Notes: generated from the sequence alone by a model not told the origin. Numbered from the stretch's first letter, positions 36,771 to 47,636 are shown. The stretch is DNA of 64,000 nucleotides from an uncultured Parabacteroides sp. (GCA_944325335.1 CALUZR010000009.1:20120-84119); one strand, 5' to 3'. Program-made: numbers and translations.

Positions 36771-38078
36771 TTATTTTCGTTTATTCAAGATTGTTTCCAA
36801 CAAATCCATGTAAAGTTGCCGGTGGTAAGTTTGTGGTGCAAAGGAAGAAAACGATGTATTATGCCATAAAAGAACTGCCTCGCCGCCATGGGCATAAATC
36901 GTATTCAGAAGGGCTTGGCTATATGAGAGGGCCTCCTGCGCATCCAAACCCATATATTTGGGGTCGCCCAGGCTGCCGTCCATCAACGCTAACGGGTGGA
37001 GAGTAAGGGAAGTCATTTGCCGCGTAATAGGATTTATCCACTTGACGGGCCGACATGTCCCAAGGCGAAATCCACTTACGTCAGCGTAGCCCATCGTAAA
37101 ATCGTCTGTAATACCTGCGCGGATGAGTTTATCAAAATCTTCCGGCTCGCGAAGACTGAGGTAATGATGGCGGTTCAGCGAGATGGGTCCCAGGTTCCAC
37201 ACGTGGTCCAACGTCTCCTTCTCCGAGGATACCTGCGTCGGGCGCAAGCCGGCATAATAACTGGTGTGCAAGCCGAAAGAGACGGGGTAGGATTTGAGCA
37301 ACTCGAGGAGCGCGTGGACATCGGGCGAACGAAGCCAATAATGCGGACGGTCAAAACGCCCTTTTCCGCCGGCTTTCAGGAAATAAACCACCTCGCAGCG
37401 GTCTTTGTAAACCTTTTTAACAGATTGGTCTTGTTCAAGCATCCAAGGGAAAGTATAAAAAGGATCTTGCCGCAAAGGACCAGCAAAATACTTGCAAGCC
37501 TGGACAAACCCGCAGCCCCTCACTGTTTCACGAAGGACGTTGCGGACGCTCCGGCAATAAAAAGGTGCATCTATATCGTGCGTCAACCAAATCTTGCGAA
37601 AACCCGGTTTGGGCTCGTCGATTTCCACTCCGGCCTGCCTCAACCAATGGCGCAGAAGCCGGCCATATTCCTCGACGATCGGGCGATGGATAAAGCCTGC
37701 CTTAAAAGGAATCGACTGGCGTCCCGGAAAACGTCCGTGCTCGTCGCGCAGGCTACGATGTTGGATTTCTTCGTAGCGAGTCAGAAGGAAATAAGCACTG
37801 GCTATCAAATCTGCGTAGACGATGCGCGTCCCGTCGACCTCGTCCTCGCGCGCCGAACCAAACAAAATAGGGACGTCTCCGATCTCTACCAACGGCAACC
37901 GAGGAAGAGAATCCGTCGTCCCATAAATATCCGCGTCAAAGAAGCGGGAAGGAATGATAACCAGCTTGTAACGTTTAAAATGATTGGGATTGGAAGTATA
38001 TCCAATCAGTCCGCAATAGGCGCTTGCCCGTTCGACGCCCAGCAAGAACCTCAGCAGGTAGTTAATGATACGATTCAT
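36771..38078 (-). CDS. Polysaccharide deacetylase-fold protein (DUF7033-type)
   Basis: 435 residues. An N-terminal ~140-residue domain found in Bacteroidales glycan clusters precedes a NodB-like barrel. The metal-site motif is LTHDIDAPFYCR (Asp-Ile-Asp, about 169-173); a His-x-x-x-His-type HTSYY follows near 280. The C-terminal LWHNTSFSS is like family motif 5. Possibly a glycan N- or O-deacetylase; a missing full H-x3-H makes activity uncertain. Sits between the acyltransferase-like gene and wecB. Confidence 0.75.
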   Translation of the reverse strand: MNRIINYLLRFLLGVERASAYCGLIGYTSNPNHFKRYKLVIIPSRFFDADIYGTTDSLPRLPLVEIGDVPILFGSAREDEVDGTRIVYADLIASAYFLLTRYEEIQHRSLRDEHGRFPGRQSIPFKAGFIHRPIVEEYGRLLRHWLRQAGVEIDEPKPGFRKIWLTHDIDAPFYCRSVRNVLRETVRGCGFVQACKYFAGPLRQDPFYTFPWMLEQDQSVKKVYKDRCEVVYFLKAGGKGRFDRPHYWLRSPDVHALLELLKSYPVSFGLHTSYYAGLRPTQVSSEKETLDHVWNLGPISLNRHHYLSLREPEDFDKLIRAGITDDFTMGYADVSGFRLGTCRPVKWINPITRQMTSLTLHPLALMDGSLGDPKYMGLDAQEALSYSQALLNTIYAHGGEAVLLWHNTSFSSFAPQTYHRQLYMDLLETILNKRK

Positions 38079-38106
38079 AACTTCTCATCTAATAACGGAT
38101 GAATGA

Positions 38107-39120
38107 TTAAAGAAAAATGCGCCCCAGCTTTAAGCAGGCTCTGTTGTATAAACTCAAATTTCCTTTTTTTATTGCAAAATAGGGGACTTGTTTTGCACCA
38201 AATTCGCGAAAGGCCCGTTCAACTCCTGGAAGCATCGAGCCTTCAAAATCGAAACAATCCGTATGGCGCGAGACGAATTGAATCGCTTCCCAGAGCGCCA
38301 AGGTATGCGCACCCGAGTCGCGGAACTGCGGGTCTCCCCCACCCGCGATGTAGTAAGCCGAAGATTTTTGCCAAACGATAAACACCGCTGCATGAAGCCG
38401 CCCCCCTGCATCGTACGCGCCGAAGATTTCACCCACGCCACGCCGCCGAGCCTCTTCGACCAATTGTTTCAAGACATTCTTCCCTTTCGGCTTCAATCCC
38501 TGCCGAGCGAAGGAGAGCGCCTGGAGACGTAAGAGTTCCCCGACAGGAAGACCTGCCTGCACTTCGATTCCCAACTTCCCAGCCTTGCGGATATGGCGGC
38601 GGACGGACTGGCTCATCTCCTCCCAAAGCCGCGTAGTATCTGAAATCGAATACAACCTATAAGTATAACGTGTCGTCTGAGAAAATCCAGCCCAATAGAA
38701 GGGAAGCCAATCAGTAATCTGGGAAGAAAAATGTTGATAAAAATAAGAATACGGGGAAAGACGCTCCACAAAAGATTGCATCAACGCTTGGCGACGGGCC
38801 AATCGGGTGGCGTATTTGGCATCCTCAGCTTCTGGAGCTATCCAAGGACCCATCGTTTGCGTATAGAAAGGCATCGTCACCTTTCCCCGCCAAGGGACAT
38901 AGATCGGCATAGCGGCTTCAATCTGTTCGCTTTCCTGGCAAAGCAGCACATTCCAATTTCTTTCCCCACAGACAATATCCAGCCACCAATCCCGCGAGAA
39001 GAGCGGAATCGAAGTTTCTACTTGGCAAAGCGCCCGATAAGCATCTTTATCCGAAATCATTCCTTCTTCATAAAAAGACGGCGTACGCATCCAGGGAAAA
39101 GAAATTCCCGCATGCACCAC
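38107..39120 (-). CDS. FemAB/GNAT-superfamily acyltransferase-like protein
   Basis: 337 residues from 39120; translation may begin at the Met at 39060 (MISDKDAYRALCQ), which fits family starts better. Contains SVRRHIRKAGKLGIEV and a C-terminal GNAT domain (YYIAGGGDPQFRDSGAHTLALWEAIQF, DFEGSMLPGVERAFREFGAKQVPY), the pattern of BioF2/FemAB-like proteins in surface-polysaccharide clusters. It may acylate or aminoacylate an amino sugar. Begins 20 bp after the recA stop and belongs to the leftward series. Confidence 0.78.
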   Translation of the reverse strand: MVHAGISFPWMRTPSFYEEGMISDKDAYRALCQVETSIPLFSRDWWLDIVCGERNWNVLLCQESEQIEAAMPIYVPWRGKVTMPFYTQTMGPWIAPEAEDAKYATRLARRQALMQSFVERLSPYSYFYQHFSSQITDWLPFYWAGFSQTTRYTYRLYSISDTTRLWEEMSQSVRRHIRKAGKLGIEVQAGLPVGELLRLQALSFARQGLKPKGKNVLKQLVEEARRRGVGEIFGAYDAGGRLHAAVFIVWQKSSAYYIAGGGDPQFRDSGAHTLALWEAIQFVSRHTDCFDFEGSMLPGVERAFREFGAKQVPYFAIKKGNLSLYNRACLKLGRIFL

Positions 39121-39140
39121 GCCGTCCGTTTTAAAGATTT

Positions 39141-40184
39141 TTATCCTTTTAACGCTTCAAATATCAACTTCGAGATTTCGTCCGCTAATTCCGGATTATC
39201 AGCAATACATTGTTTTGCCGCATCTCGTCCTTGTCCTAATTTCGATTCGTTGTAACTATACCACGAACCGCTCTTCTTGATGATATTCAATTCCGTTCCT
39301 AAATCGATAATCTCACCTGTACGGGAAATGCCTTCGCCGAACATGATATCGAATTCAGCTTTGCGGAAAGGAGGCGCTACTTTATTCTTCACCACCTTCA
39401 CGCGGACTTGATTACCTTTCACCTCATCGCCATCTTTCAATTGTCCGATTCGACGGATATCCAACCGCACGGAAGCATAGAACTTTAACGCGTTTCCTCC
39501 CGTCGTCGTTTCCGGATTGCCGAACATCACGCCGATCTTATCGCGCAACTGATTGATAAAGATACACGTCGTGTTCGTCTTATTGATAGCGGCCGTCAAC
39601 TTACGCAAGGCTTGAGACATCAAACGTGCCTGCAAACCCATCTTGCTATCGCCCATATCACCTTCGATCTCGGCTTTCGGCGTAAGTGCCGCCACCGAGT
39701 CGATCACCACGATATCGACCGCCGACGAACGGATGAGCTGTTCGGCAATTTCCAACGCCTGCTCGCCATTGTCGGGTTGCGAAATCCAAAGGTTCTCCAC
39801 ATCTACGCCCAATTTCTCGGCATAGAAACGGTCGAAGGCATGCTCCGCATCGATAAACGCGGCTATTCCGCCCATCTTTTGCGCTTCGGCAATCGCATGG
39901 ATAGCCAACGTTGTCTTACCCGAAGATTCTGGACCATAGATTTCAATGATTCGTCCTTTCGGATAACCACCGACACCCAGTGCGGCATCCAATCCGATAG
40001 AGCCGGTCGGGATTACCTCGATATTCTCGATGTTCTCGTCGCCCAACTTCATGATGGAGCCTTTACCATAATTCTTCTCAATCTTCTCCATAGCCGCGCG
40101 TAGCGCTTTCAGCTTGTCTGGATTCACGGTTGCTTTTACATTTTCAACCGGTTGTTCTTCAAATAAATTATCTTCTTTTGCCAT
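39141..40184 (-). CDS. recA: Recombinase A
   Basis: 347 residues. Strand exchange, LexA-type repressor cleavage. Walker [10 protein letters not shown] (about 70-78), Walker [12 protein letters not shown], the MAW-like loop [18 protein letters not shown] (loop L2 region) and a C-terminal lobe ending in a Leu/Gly-rich tail. The start overlaps the bcp stop (TAATG). No SOS box is evident next to the only promoter, upstream of bcp. Confidence 0.98.
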   Translation of the reverse strand: MAKEDNLFEEQPVENVKATVNPDKLKALRAAMEKIEKNYGKGSIMKLGDENIENIEVIPTGSIGLDAALGVGGYPKGRIIEIYGPESSGKTTLAIHAIAEAQKMGGIAAFIDAEHAFDRFYAEKLGVDVENLWISQPDNGEQALEIAEQLIRSSAVDIVVIDSVAALTPKAEIEGDMGDSKMGLQARLMSQALRKLTAAINKTNTTCIFINQLRDKIGVMFGNPETTTGGNALKFYASVRLDIRRIGQLKDGDEVKGNQVRVKVVKNKVAPPFRKAEFDIMFGEGISRTGEIIDLGTELNIIKKSGSWYSYNESKLGQGRDAAKQCIADNPELADEISKLIFEALKG

Positions 40185-40642
40185 TACTTATTAAGTATTT
40201 GGTTTGCATGATCTTTTGTTTTTACTTCTTTCGGGCCGATGATGCGCTCGATCGTCCCGTTTTCATCGATGATGAAGGTCGTGCGAAGCGTCCCCATATA
40301 AGTCCTTCCGCACATTTTCTTTTCCGCCCATACGCCGAATTGTTGTTGCAACGCGGTATCCGTATCGGCTATCAAGTTGAACGGGAGTTGTTGTTTGGCG
40401 ATAAATCCCTGATGAGACTTCGCGCTATCTTTGCTTACGCCCAGCACTTCATATCCAGCCGCCTGCAACGCGTCGTAACCATCGCGCAAACTGCACGCTT
40501 CTGCCGTACAACCCGATGTATTGTCTTTCGGATAAAAGTAGAGCGCCAACTTCTTGCCGGCAAAATCACTTAATTTTACCTCATTACCATTCTGATCCGT
40601 CCCTAATATCTCGGGAGCTTTGTCTCCTATCTGTAAAGCCAT
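40184..40642 (-). CDS. bcp: Thioredoxin-dependent thiol peroxidase (BCP/PrxQ type)
   Basis: 152 residues from the ATG at 40642. Atypical 2-Cys peroxiredoxin: [20 protein letters not shown] holds peroxidatic and resolving cysteines five residues apart. The C-terminal [15 protein letters not shown] is typical. Removes hydroperoxides using thioredoxin. Its promoter (TAGATTTG, 40669-40676) also drives recA, giving recA a link to oxidative stress control. Confidence 0.95.
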   Translation of the reverse strand: MALQIGDKAPEILGTDQNGNEVKLSDFAGKKLALYFYPKDNTSGCTAEACSLRDGYDALQAAGYEVLGVSKDSAKSHQGFIAKQQLPFNLIADTDTALQQQFGVWAEKKMCGRTYMGTLRTTFIIDENGTIERIIGPKEVKTKDHANQILNK

Positions 40643-40668
40643 AATCTTTCTTGTTCTGAAAATATTCA

Positions 40669-40676
40669 CAAATCTA
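40669..40676 (-). promoter_or_regulatory. -7 promoter element (TAGATTTG) of bcp-recA
   Basis: TAnnTTTG match 27 bp before the bcp ATG. Confidence 0.55.
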
Positions 40677-40758
40677 TGGAAAATAACAACACAATCCAAA
40701 TCTCAGTTCATCTTTCCTGAAGAAAATATTTTTCGTTTGCTTTCTTTTTCGTCAAAAA

Positions 40759-40834
40759 CATAGTTATAAACCCTTGAAAACATAGGCATAAACGCCGGCA
40801 AACATAGTTATGTTTCCAATCGTTCATAGGCATG
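40759..40834. repeat. Phased palindrome array H1: four CATAnnnATG cores at exact 22-bp steps
   Basis: CATAGTTATA (40759), CATAGGCATA (40781), CATAGTTATG (40803) and CATAGGCATG (40825) are exactly 22 bp apart and alternate AGTT and AGGC centres. Each is flanked by AAA/TTT. A GCCGGC palindrome lies midway at 40794-40799. Located between the bcp promoter and the end of the flavoprotein gene. Same family as 63301-63397. Confidence 0.9.
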
Positions 40835-40863
40835 TTTTTTTCCATTCACCGAAGTCTTTCGCC

Positions 40864-41400
40864 TCAAAGGGCCGCACCTAAATCCCAGGCGAGCTTTCCA
40901 TATTCGGAAGCTTCGATGTCTTTCCGCTCCGAGACACCGCAAGCCAGGACCTGCCCGGCGATATCCCATTTCAAATACCGGCAAATGGATTTGAAATGAG
41001 CCACCAAAGCATCCATCGCTTCGAGGCAAGCATCCGCGCAAGTGGCCAGCAAAACCGCCTTTTTCCGCCCTGCTTGCAACAAATCTTCTACGGCATAAAA
41101 GCGGTCAACCACCTTTTTCAATTGGGCTGACATACCATAATAATATAAAGGAGTCACCAAAGCCACCACGTCGGCCGCTATCAGTTTGTCCCAAATCAGC
41201 TCCATATCATCCTCTTGGATGCAATCATGATGGTGCGACCGGCAATAATTGCAACCCAAACAGGGCTGCGTCACATGGAAAATCGTATCAAACCGAAAGA
41301 CGGAATGCCCCGCTTCCGACGCGCCTGATATGAAATTGTCTGCTAATAAAGCCGAAGTTCCTTTCTTATGAGGACTTCCTGTAATCACTAATATCTCCAT
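40864..41400 (-). CDS. Iron-sulfur flavoprotein-like reductase (flavodoxin fold)
   Basis: 178 residues. FMN loop ILVITGSPHKKGTSALL; CLGCNYCRSHHHDC gives CX2CX2CX6C, the compact cysteine motif of iron-sulfur flavoproteins; TPLYYYGMSAQLKKVVDRFY is the family core. Possible NAD(P)H-dependent reduction of quinones or peroxide; partner unknown. A distant paralogue of the gene at 1758-2330. Monocistronic. Confidence 0.82.
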   Translation of the reverse strand: MEILVITGSPHKKGTSALLADNFISGASEAGHSVFRFDTIFHVTQPCLGCNYCRSHHHDCIQEDDMELIWDKLIAADVVALVTPLYYYGMSAQLKKVVDRFYAVEDLLQAGRKKAVLLATCADACLEAMDALVAHFKSICRYLKWDIAGQVLACGVSERKDIEASEYGKLAWDLGAAL

Positions 41401-41523
41401 TTATGTGCATTGGTTTTAGAATAAGATAAACGATTCCGGGCGTCAACTCCGGAAAAGACATACAATATTCGCAATTTTATCGGAAATATGCAAGACAAGA
41501 GGTGAGGTTTTCAGATATTTTAC

Positions 41524-41531
41524 TATATTTG
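41524..41531 (+). promoter_or_regulatory. -7 promoter element (TATATTTG) of prmA
   Basis: TAnnTTTG match 28 bp before the ATG at 41559; it excludes the longer frame starting at 41502. Confidence 0.6.
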
Positions 41532-41558
41532 CCCTATCAAATAAAGATTAAACAAGAA

Positions 41559-42410
41559 ATGAACTATTACGAAGTCACATTCACCTACGATACATCCGTC
41601 GAGACGGAAGCCATAAGCGACGTCTTGGCCGCCGAACTGGGCGAAATCGGATTCGAAAGTTTTACGGAAAACGCCGAGGGATTGCAGGCTTACATTCCGG
41701 AAAACATGTATGCCGAAGCCACCTTGCAGGAAAAGCTGATGCAATTCCCCATCGAAGGCGTAGGCTTCCATTATACCGCCCAACGCATCGAAAGCCAAGA
41801 TTGGAACGAGGAATGGGAGAAGCATTACTTCAAGCCCATCCGTATCGGAAAGGAATGCATCATCCGCGCTTCATTTCATGAACCGGAAGCGGGCTATACA
41901 TATAATATAATAATAGACCCGAAAATGGCGTTCGGAACGGGCAACCATGCCACCACCTTCCTGATGATTCAAGAAATGCTCCAACTCGACTTGGAGGGGA
42001 AAGAGTTATTGGACATGGGATGCGGGACGGCCGTATTGGCTATCTTAGCCCGAATGCGGGGCGCCAAACGCGTCGTAGCCATCGACATCGACGAATGGGC
42101 ATACCGCAATGCGATTGAAAACATCCACATCAACCAGACGGACGATATCGAAGTCGCCTTGGGAGGAGCGGAACGCATCGCGGATTTCGGAAAGTTCGAC
42201 GTGGTATTTGCCAATATCAACCGCAACATCTTGCTTGCCGATATGCCCCATTATGCCGCCAGCATGAAGCCAGGAGCCCTCTTGTTCATGAGCGGATTCT
42301 ATACGGAAGACATCCCCGCCCTCGAAGAAGAATGCCAGAAAAACGGCTTAAAACTCCTATCTTATACCGAAAAAGAGCACTGGGCGGCTATAAAAACAAA
42401 GAAATGTTGA
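41559..42410 (+). CDS. prmA: Ribosomal protein L11 methyltransferase
   Basis: 283 residues from the ATG at 41559. N-terminal substrate-recognition domain (1-95), linker, then SAM domain with MAFGTGNHATTFLM, LLDMGCGTAVLAI and VVFANINRNIL (NxxxN-like amide-binding loop). Trimethylates L11. Length matches Bacteroidetes PrmA. Monocistronic. Confidence 0.95.
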   Translation: MNYYEVTFTYDTSVETEAISDVLAAELGEIGFESFTENAEGLQAYIPENMYAEATLQEKLMQFPIEGVGFHYTAQRIESQDWNEEWEKHYFKPIRIGKECIIRASFHEPEAGYTYNIIIDPKMAFGTGNHATTFLMIQEMLQLDLEGKELLDMGCGTAVLAILARMRGAKRVVAIDIDEWAYRNAIENIHINQTDDIEVALGGAERIADFGKFDVVFANINRNILLADMPHYAASMKPGALLFMSGFYTEDIPALEEECQKNGLKLLSYTEKEHWAAIKTKKC

Positions 42411-42450
42411 GATTTTAACAAGATTTCATGGCAAAGTCTAAACAATTCTT

Positions 42451-42458
42451 TATATTTG
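42451..42458 (+). promoter_or_regulatory. -7 promoter element (TATATTTG) of the ytxH operon
   Basis: TAnnTTTG match 38 bp before the ATG at 42497. Confidence 0.6.
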
Positions 42459-42496
42459 CACGTTACTAATTAAAAACACAATAAAAAGAAAAGGTT

Positions 42497-42718
42497 ATGA
42501 AAAGTGTAGATTCAAAATTACTGCTGGGCTTGGTAGTAGGTGCAGCAGTAGGTGCAGCCGTAGGATACTTGGCTGCTACAGACAAAAGAGAAGATTTGCT
42601 GAATGAATTAAACAACGTAGTAGGCAAAGTAAAAGAAGGCTTCAACACGGCTTTGGCTAAATACAAAGAAGGCAAAATTGAAGCAGCAAAAACAGTAGAA
42701 GAAACGGTCGCTGAATAA
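42497..42718 (+). CDS. YtxH-domain small membrane protein
   Basis: 73 residues. A glycine/alanine-rich membrane helix (LLLGLVVGAAVGAAVGYLAA, 8-27) is followed by an amphipathic helix with KREDLLNELNNVVGKVKEGF. YtxH proteins are general-stress or envelope proteins of unclear role. First of three overlapping genes: its stop shares the TAATG with the next ATG. Confidence 0.85.
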   Translation: MKSVDSKLLLGLVVGAAVGAAVGYLAATDKREDLLNELNNVVGKVKEGFNTALAKYKEGKIEAAKTVEETVAE

Positions 42719-43125
42719 TGAAAGATTCCGAGATTTTCCAGAATCTAAGAAAAGACATTTCCACATTCATCGACCTCAAGCTGGAACTGTTGAAATTAAA
42801 CACGTATGAGAAGAGCGGCAAAATCGTGGCGCTCCTCTCGTACGGTTTAATTCTATTGTTTTTGGCTTTCTTCGCAATTCTATTTATTTTTCTTGCATTG
42901 GGATTCTTTATCGGCGAAGTTTTAGACAATGCCGCAGCAGGATTCGGGGTGGTCGCTTTCCTTTATTTGGTTATCATTCTATTTGTGGTAGCTAATAAAG
43001 AACGCATCCGCCTGCAAATCGTGAATGCCGTACTTGCCACATTGACCGCCAACGAAGAAAAACAAAACACAAACGAAAATGGAACAAACAAGAATGACAC
43101 CACTGGAGAAATTGCAAGCAAATAA
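42718..43125 (+). CDS. Holin-X/PspE-like two-helix membrane protein
   Basis: 135 residues. N-terminal amphipathic helix (DISTFIDLKLELLKLNTYEKSGK), then two membrane helices (about 38-65 and 75-98), then a polar Asn/Glu/Thr tail. This phage-holin-like family is a chromosomal envelope protein that commonly follows YtxH in Bacteroidetes; it is not evidence for a prophage. The 3' end overlaps the next gene by 47 bp. Confidence 0.8.
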   Translation: MKDSEIFQNLRKDISTFIDLKLELLKLNTYEKSGKIVALLSYGLILLFLAFFAILFIFLALGFFIGEVLDNAAAGFGVVAFLYLVIILFVVANKERIRLQIVNAVLATLTANEEKQNTNENGTNKNDTTGEIASK

Positions 43126-43486
43126 GCAACGCCTCCAGACGGCTTGCAACGAACAAGAAAAGAAAATCAACGCTACATTTTCTTATATACAAGAGAATGC
43201 AGGGAGTTTGCTTTTGTCAGGCGTGTCATCACTTTTGTTTCCCTCCAAACCGAGCAACAAAGCGGACGGCAAACCGGCGGTTGCCCAAAAAGACAATGCC
43301 ACAAGCCCTTCTCCGTTGAGTACTACGGATATTCTTTCGTTAGGGAAATCGTTGCTTCCGGTCGCATGGGACATTATCCAACCGATCCTTATCAGCTGGA
43401 GCATTCGTACGGCAAAGAAAAAGATTATAGGATTGTTCACCTCTAAGAAGAAAAAAGCGGACACGAAGGATTTAAAGAATAATTAA
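43079..43486 (+). CDS. Hypothetical protein of the ytxH operon
   Basis: 135 residues. Basic coiled N-terminus (MTPLEKLQANKQRLQTACNEQEKKINATFSYIQENAG), a Ser/Pro-rich low-complexity middle, a hydrophobic stretch (LSLGKSLLPVAWDIIQPILISWSI) and a Lys-rich C-terminus. It fills the usual third place after YtxH and the holin-like gene. Probably an inner-membrane-associated partner. The long overlap with the previous gene suggests coupled translation. Confidence 0.7.
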   Translation: MEQTRMTPLEKLQANKQRLQTACNEQEKKINATFSYIQENAGSLLLSGVSSLLFPSKPSNKADGKPAVAQKDNATSPSPLSTTDILSLGKSLLPVAWDIIQPILISWSIRTAKKKIIGLFTSKKKKADTKDLKNN

Positions 43487-43541
43487 TGATTTCGGGTATA
43501 CTTTTTTCACTAGTTTATAACACTGGAATAAAAAACATAAC

Positions 43542-43549
43542 TAAATTTG
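43542..43549 (+). promoter_or_regulatory. -7 promoter element (TAAATTTG) of gapA
   Basis: TAnnTTTG match about 100 bp before the ATG; leader near 90 nt. Confidence 0.5.
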
Positions 43550-43626
43550 CAGTCGGAAAAACGAAGGGACTTAGAGAAAGGCTCGGCGTTGAATTCCAAG
43601 ACAAAAAGAAAATAATATATTAATAA

Positions 43627-44658
<1,032 letters not shown>

Positions 44659-44684
44659 TTGAAGCTATTTAATTCATACATCAT

Positions 44685-44721
44685 AAAAAGCCGTACCTCT
44701 TACACGAGGTATGGCTTTTTT
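44685..44721 (+). terminator. Intrinsic terminator of gapA
   Basis: AAAAAGCCGTACCTC, 6-nt loop, GAGGTATGGCTTTTTT. Perfectly placed 27 bp after the stop. Confidence 0.92.
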
Positions 44722-44741
44722 CATCTTTTTCCTATTTGCTT

Positions 44742-46766
44742 ATGCGTTTTGAATTATCATCTCCTTTTAAACCAACCGGAGACCAACCAGAAGCTATTAC
44801 CGCACTTGTCGACGGACTGAACGCTGGTGTGCCTTTCCAAACATTATTGGGCGTCACAGGTTCAGGAAAAACATTTACGATTGCGAACGTGATTCAAGAA
44901 ATCCAACGTCCGACACTTATTCTCAGCCACAATAAAACATTGGCGGCGCAACTTTATAGCGAATTCAAGGCATTCTTCCCCAATAATGCCGTAGAATATT
45001 TTGTCTCTTACTATGATTATTATCAACCGGAAGCCTATTTGCCTTCGACCGACACATACATTGAGAAAGATTTGGCTATCAACGACGAAATCGATAAACT
45101 GAGGCTTCGGGCTACCGCTTCACTGTTATCAGGACGCCGGGACGTCATTGTGGTTTCATCCGTTTCATGCCTTTATGGTATGGCCGATCCACGTGCTTTT
45201 GCCGAACAGGTTGTCCATTTGGAACAAGGCATGCACATCGACCGCGACGAGTTGCTCCGTCGTTTTGTGGCGGCGCTTTATGTCAACAACAAAATGGATT
45301 TCACGAGCGGTTGTTTCCGGGTGAATGGCGACACGGTGGATATTTTCCCGGCCATCGAGACGTTTGACGGCGTAGCGTATCGAATTGAATTCTGGGGAAA
45401 TGAAATCGACCGCATTTCTTCGTTCGATCCCAATACGGGACAGGATATAGATGAACAAGACGAATTGAATATTTATCCAACCAACCTCTTCGTCACCACA
45501 CAAGAACGCATCAATCAAGCCATTGGAGAAATCGACGTAGACCTGGGCAAGCAAGTAGAATATTTGAAAGAAATCGGGAAACCTTACGAAGCCAAGCGTC
45601 TCTACGAACGCGTTACCTACGATTTGGAAATGATTCGCGAATTGGGGCATTGTTCGGGTATCGAGAATTATTCCCGCTATTTCGACGGACGGGAAGCGGG
45701 AGAGCGTCCCTTCTGCCTCTTGGACTATTTCCCGAAAGATTTCCTTTTGGTAGTAGACGAGAGCCACGTAACGATTCCGCAAATCCGCGCGATGTATGGC
45801 GGAGACTATGCCCGTAAGAAGAACTTGGTGGATTACGGTTTCCGCCTCCCTTCCGCCATAGACAACCGTCCGTTGACCTTCGAGGAGTTCGAATCGCTCA
45901 CGCCTTGCGCTATCTACGTCAGTGCGACGCCAGCCGATTATGAACTGCAAAAGAGTGAAGGCATTGTGGTGGACCAAGTCATCCGCCCGACAGGCTTGTT
46001 AGATCCAGTCATTGAAGTACGCCCTACGTTGAATCAGATAGACGACCTGATGGAAGAAATCGCCCAACGCGCCGATGCGGACGAGCGTGTCCTCGTCACG
46101 ACATTGACCAAACGAATGGCCGAAGAACTAACGACTTACATGACCCGCATGGGCGTCCGTTGCAACTACATCCACAGCGACGTGGACACCTTGGAACGTG
46201 TGCAAATCATGGACGATTTGCGCAAAGGGCTGTTCGATGTCCTCATCGGCGTCAACCTCTTGCGCGAAGGATTGGACCTGCCGGAAGTTTCGCTCGTAGC
46301 CATTCTCGATGCAGACAAGGAGGGCTTCCTGCGGTCGCACCGTTCGCTGACCCAGACAGCCGGCCGTGCCGCCCGCAACGTCCACGGCAAGGTGATTTTC
46401 TATGCCGACAAAATCACCGAAAGCATGCGCCTCACCATCGAAGAGACCAATAGGCGACGCGAAAAACAAATGAATTACAACGAGAAACACGGCATCACGC
46501 CGAAGCAGGTCGTCAAGAACAGCGTCTCCATTTTGGGCGAAAAGCAACAGGCGCAGGGCGAGCCGTATGCGTATGTAGAACCAACGCCACTCCTCGCCGC
46601 CGACCCGATTGTGCAATATATGAACCGCGAACAGCTGGAAAAGGCCATCGAGCAAACGCGTCGGCAGATGACAGAAGCAGCCAAGAAACTGGAGTTTATC
46701 GAAGCCGCCCAATACCGCGACGAACTGGTGAAACTCGAAGCCCTGCTGGAGGAGAAAAAAGAATGA
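44742..46766 (+). CDS. uvrB: Excinuclease ABC subunit B
   Basis: 674 residues from the ATG at 44742; an in-frame TTG six bases earlier is less likely. Nucleotide-excision repair helicase. Walker A GVTGSGKTFTIAN, beta-hairpin SYYDYYQPEAYLPSTDTYIEKD, DESH box (VVDESHVTIPQ), helicase motif VI QTAGRAARN, and a C-terminal UVR domain for UvrC contact (AAKKLEFIEAAQYRDELVKLEALL). The stop overlaps the next ATG as ATGA. Confidence 0.97.
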   Translation: MRFELSSPFKPTGDQPEAITALVDGLNAGVPFQTLLGVTGSGKTFTIANVIQEIQRPTLILSHNKTLAAQLYSEFKAFFPNNAVEYFVSYYDYYQPEAYLPSTDTYIEKDLAINDEIDKLRLRATASLLSGRRDVIVVSSVSCLYGMADPRAFAEQVVHLEQGMHIDRDELLRRFVAALYVNNKMDFTSGCFRVNGDTVDIFPAIETFDGVAYRIEFWGNEIDRISSFDPNTGQDIDEQDELNIYPTNLFVTTQERINQAIGEIDVDLGKQVEYLKEIGKPYEAKRLYERVTYDLEMIRELGHCSGIENYSRYFDGREAGERPFCLLDYFPKDFLLVVDESHVTIPQIRAMYGGDYARKKNLVDYGFRLPSAIDNRPLTFEEFESLTPCAIYVSATPADYELQKSEGIVVDQVIRPTGLLDPVIEVRPTLNQIDDLMEEIAQRADADERVLVTTLTKRMAEELTTYMTRMGVRCNYIHSDVDTLERVQIMDDLRKGLFDVLIGVNLLREGLDLPEVSLVAILDADKEGFLRSHRSLTQTAGRAARNVHGKVIFYADKITESMRLTIEETNRRREKQMNYNEKHGITPKQVVKNSVSILGEKQQAQGEPYAYVEPTPLLAADPIVQYMNREQLEKAIEQTRRQMTEAAKKLEFIEAAQYRDELVKLEALLEEKKE

Positions 46767-47632
46767 AAGCTAACGTTTTACTCGTCCTCCTTTTCCTCGT
46801 GGTATTTCCGAAAATCACTGCGCAGGAAATTTACCATACACCTGCGGATTCGATCTTATGCATGCAGTATTTGCAGGCGTTGAACGACAAAGAGGAAGAA
46901 GGGGGTGAGCGGATCATCTGCGCCGCCAAGCTCCTGCTGGACAAGCCTTACCAGTCCGCTACATTGGAACGGGAACCAGAAGGCGTGGTGGTCGACCTGC
47001 AGCGTTTCGACTGCACGACGTTCGTAGAATCAATCCTGGCCCTAAGCTTGGCATCAGCCGAAACAGAACCTTCGTTTACCGGATTTGTGGATACGTTGCG
47101 CCAAATCCGTTATCGGGGCGGCACGGTTTCCTACCTCGAAAGGCTTCATTACCTGTCCGATTGGATTTACGAGAATCAACGGAAGGGACGGATTACCGAC
47201 GTGACGCCCCGCCTCACAGGCAGCCAACCCTATCGCCCGCAGCTCTCCTACATGTCGACGCATCCGGACGCTTACCCGGCGTTGAAGTCCCACCCTGCGT
47301 GGACAGACTCGCTCCGGCTCATCGAGCAGCGCGCCATGCGACATGCCCCATCCGCTTATTTGCCTAAGGAAAACTTGACGCCTGAGGAGATACGGAATGG
47401 CGACCTCATCGCATTCGTGACGCGCATACCGGGACTCGACGTCACCCATATCGGCATCGCCTATTGGCGGAACGCGAAAGAATTGACCTTCCTGCATGCC
47501 TCTTCTACCGCCCAGCGGGTCGTCGTGCAGCCTGGCACGCTGCAAACCTACCTAATGCGCCAAAAACAATGCCGCGGAATATGGATTCTCCGCCCCAAGA
47601 CAGGCAGAACCCCGCATTTTTATCACCCATAG
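46763..47632 (+). CDS. DUF1460 (NlpC/P60-like amidase) exported protein
   Basis: 289 residues. Signal peptide MKANVLLVLLFLVVFPKITAQ. DUF1460 core: LQRFDCTTFVESILALSLA contains the catalytic Cys; THIGIAYW and FLHASSTAQRVVV supply the His/other residues. Relatives have N-acetylmuramoyl-L-alanine amidase or fatty-acylated-peptide activity; peptidoglycan turnover is the likely role. Coupled by ATGA to uvrB, an odd partner. Confidence 0.85.
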   Translation: MKANVLLVLLFLVVFPKITAQEIYHTPADSILCMQYLQALNDKEEEGGERIICAAKLLLDKPYQSATLEREPEGVVVDLQRFDCTTFVESILALSLASAETEPSFTGFVDTLRQIRYRGGTVSYLERLHYLSDWIYENQRKGRITDVTPRLTGSQPYRPQLSYMSTHPDAYPALKSHPAWTDSLRLIEQRAMRHAPSAYLPKENLTPEEIRNGDLIAFVTRIPGLDVTHIGIAYWRNAKELTFLHASSTAQRVVVQPGTLQTYLMRQKQCRGIWILRPKTGRTPHFYHP

Positions 47633-47636
47633 CAGA

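Noticed and set aside
42718..43125. Prophage holin
   Set aside because: The holin-like protein follows YtxH and no phage structural, lysis or integrase genes are near; this is a chromosomal envelope family.
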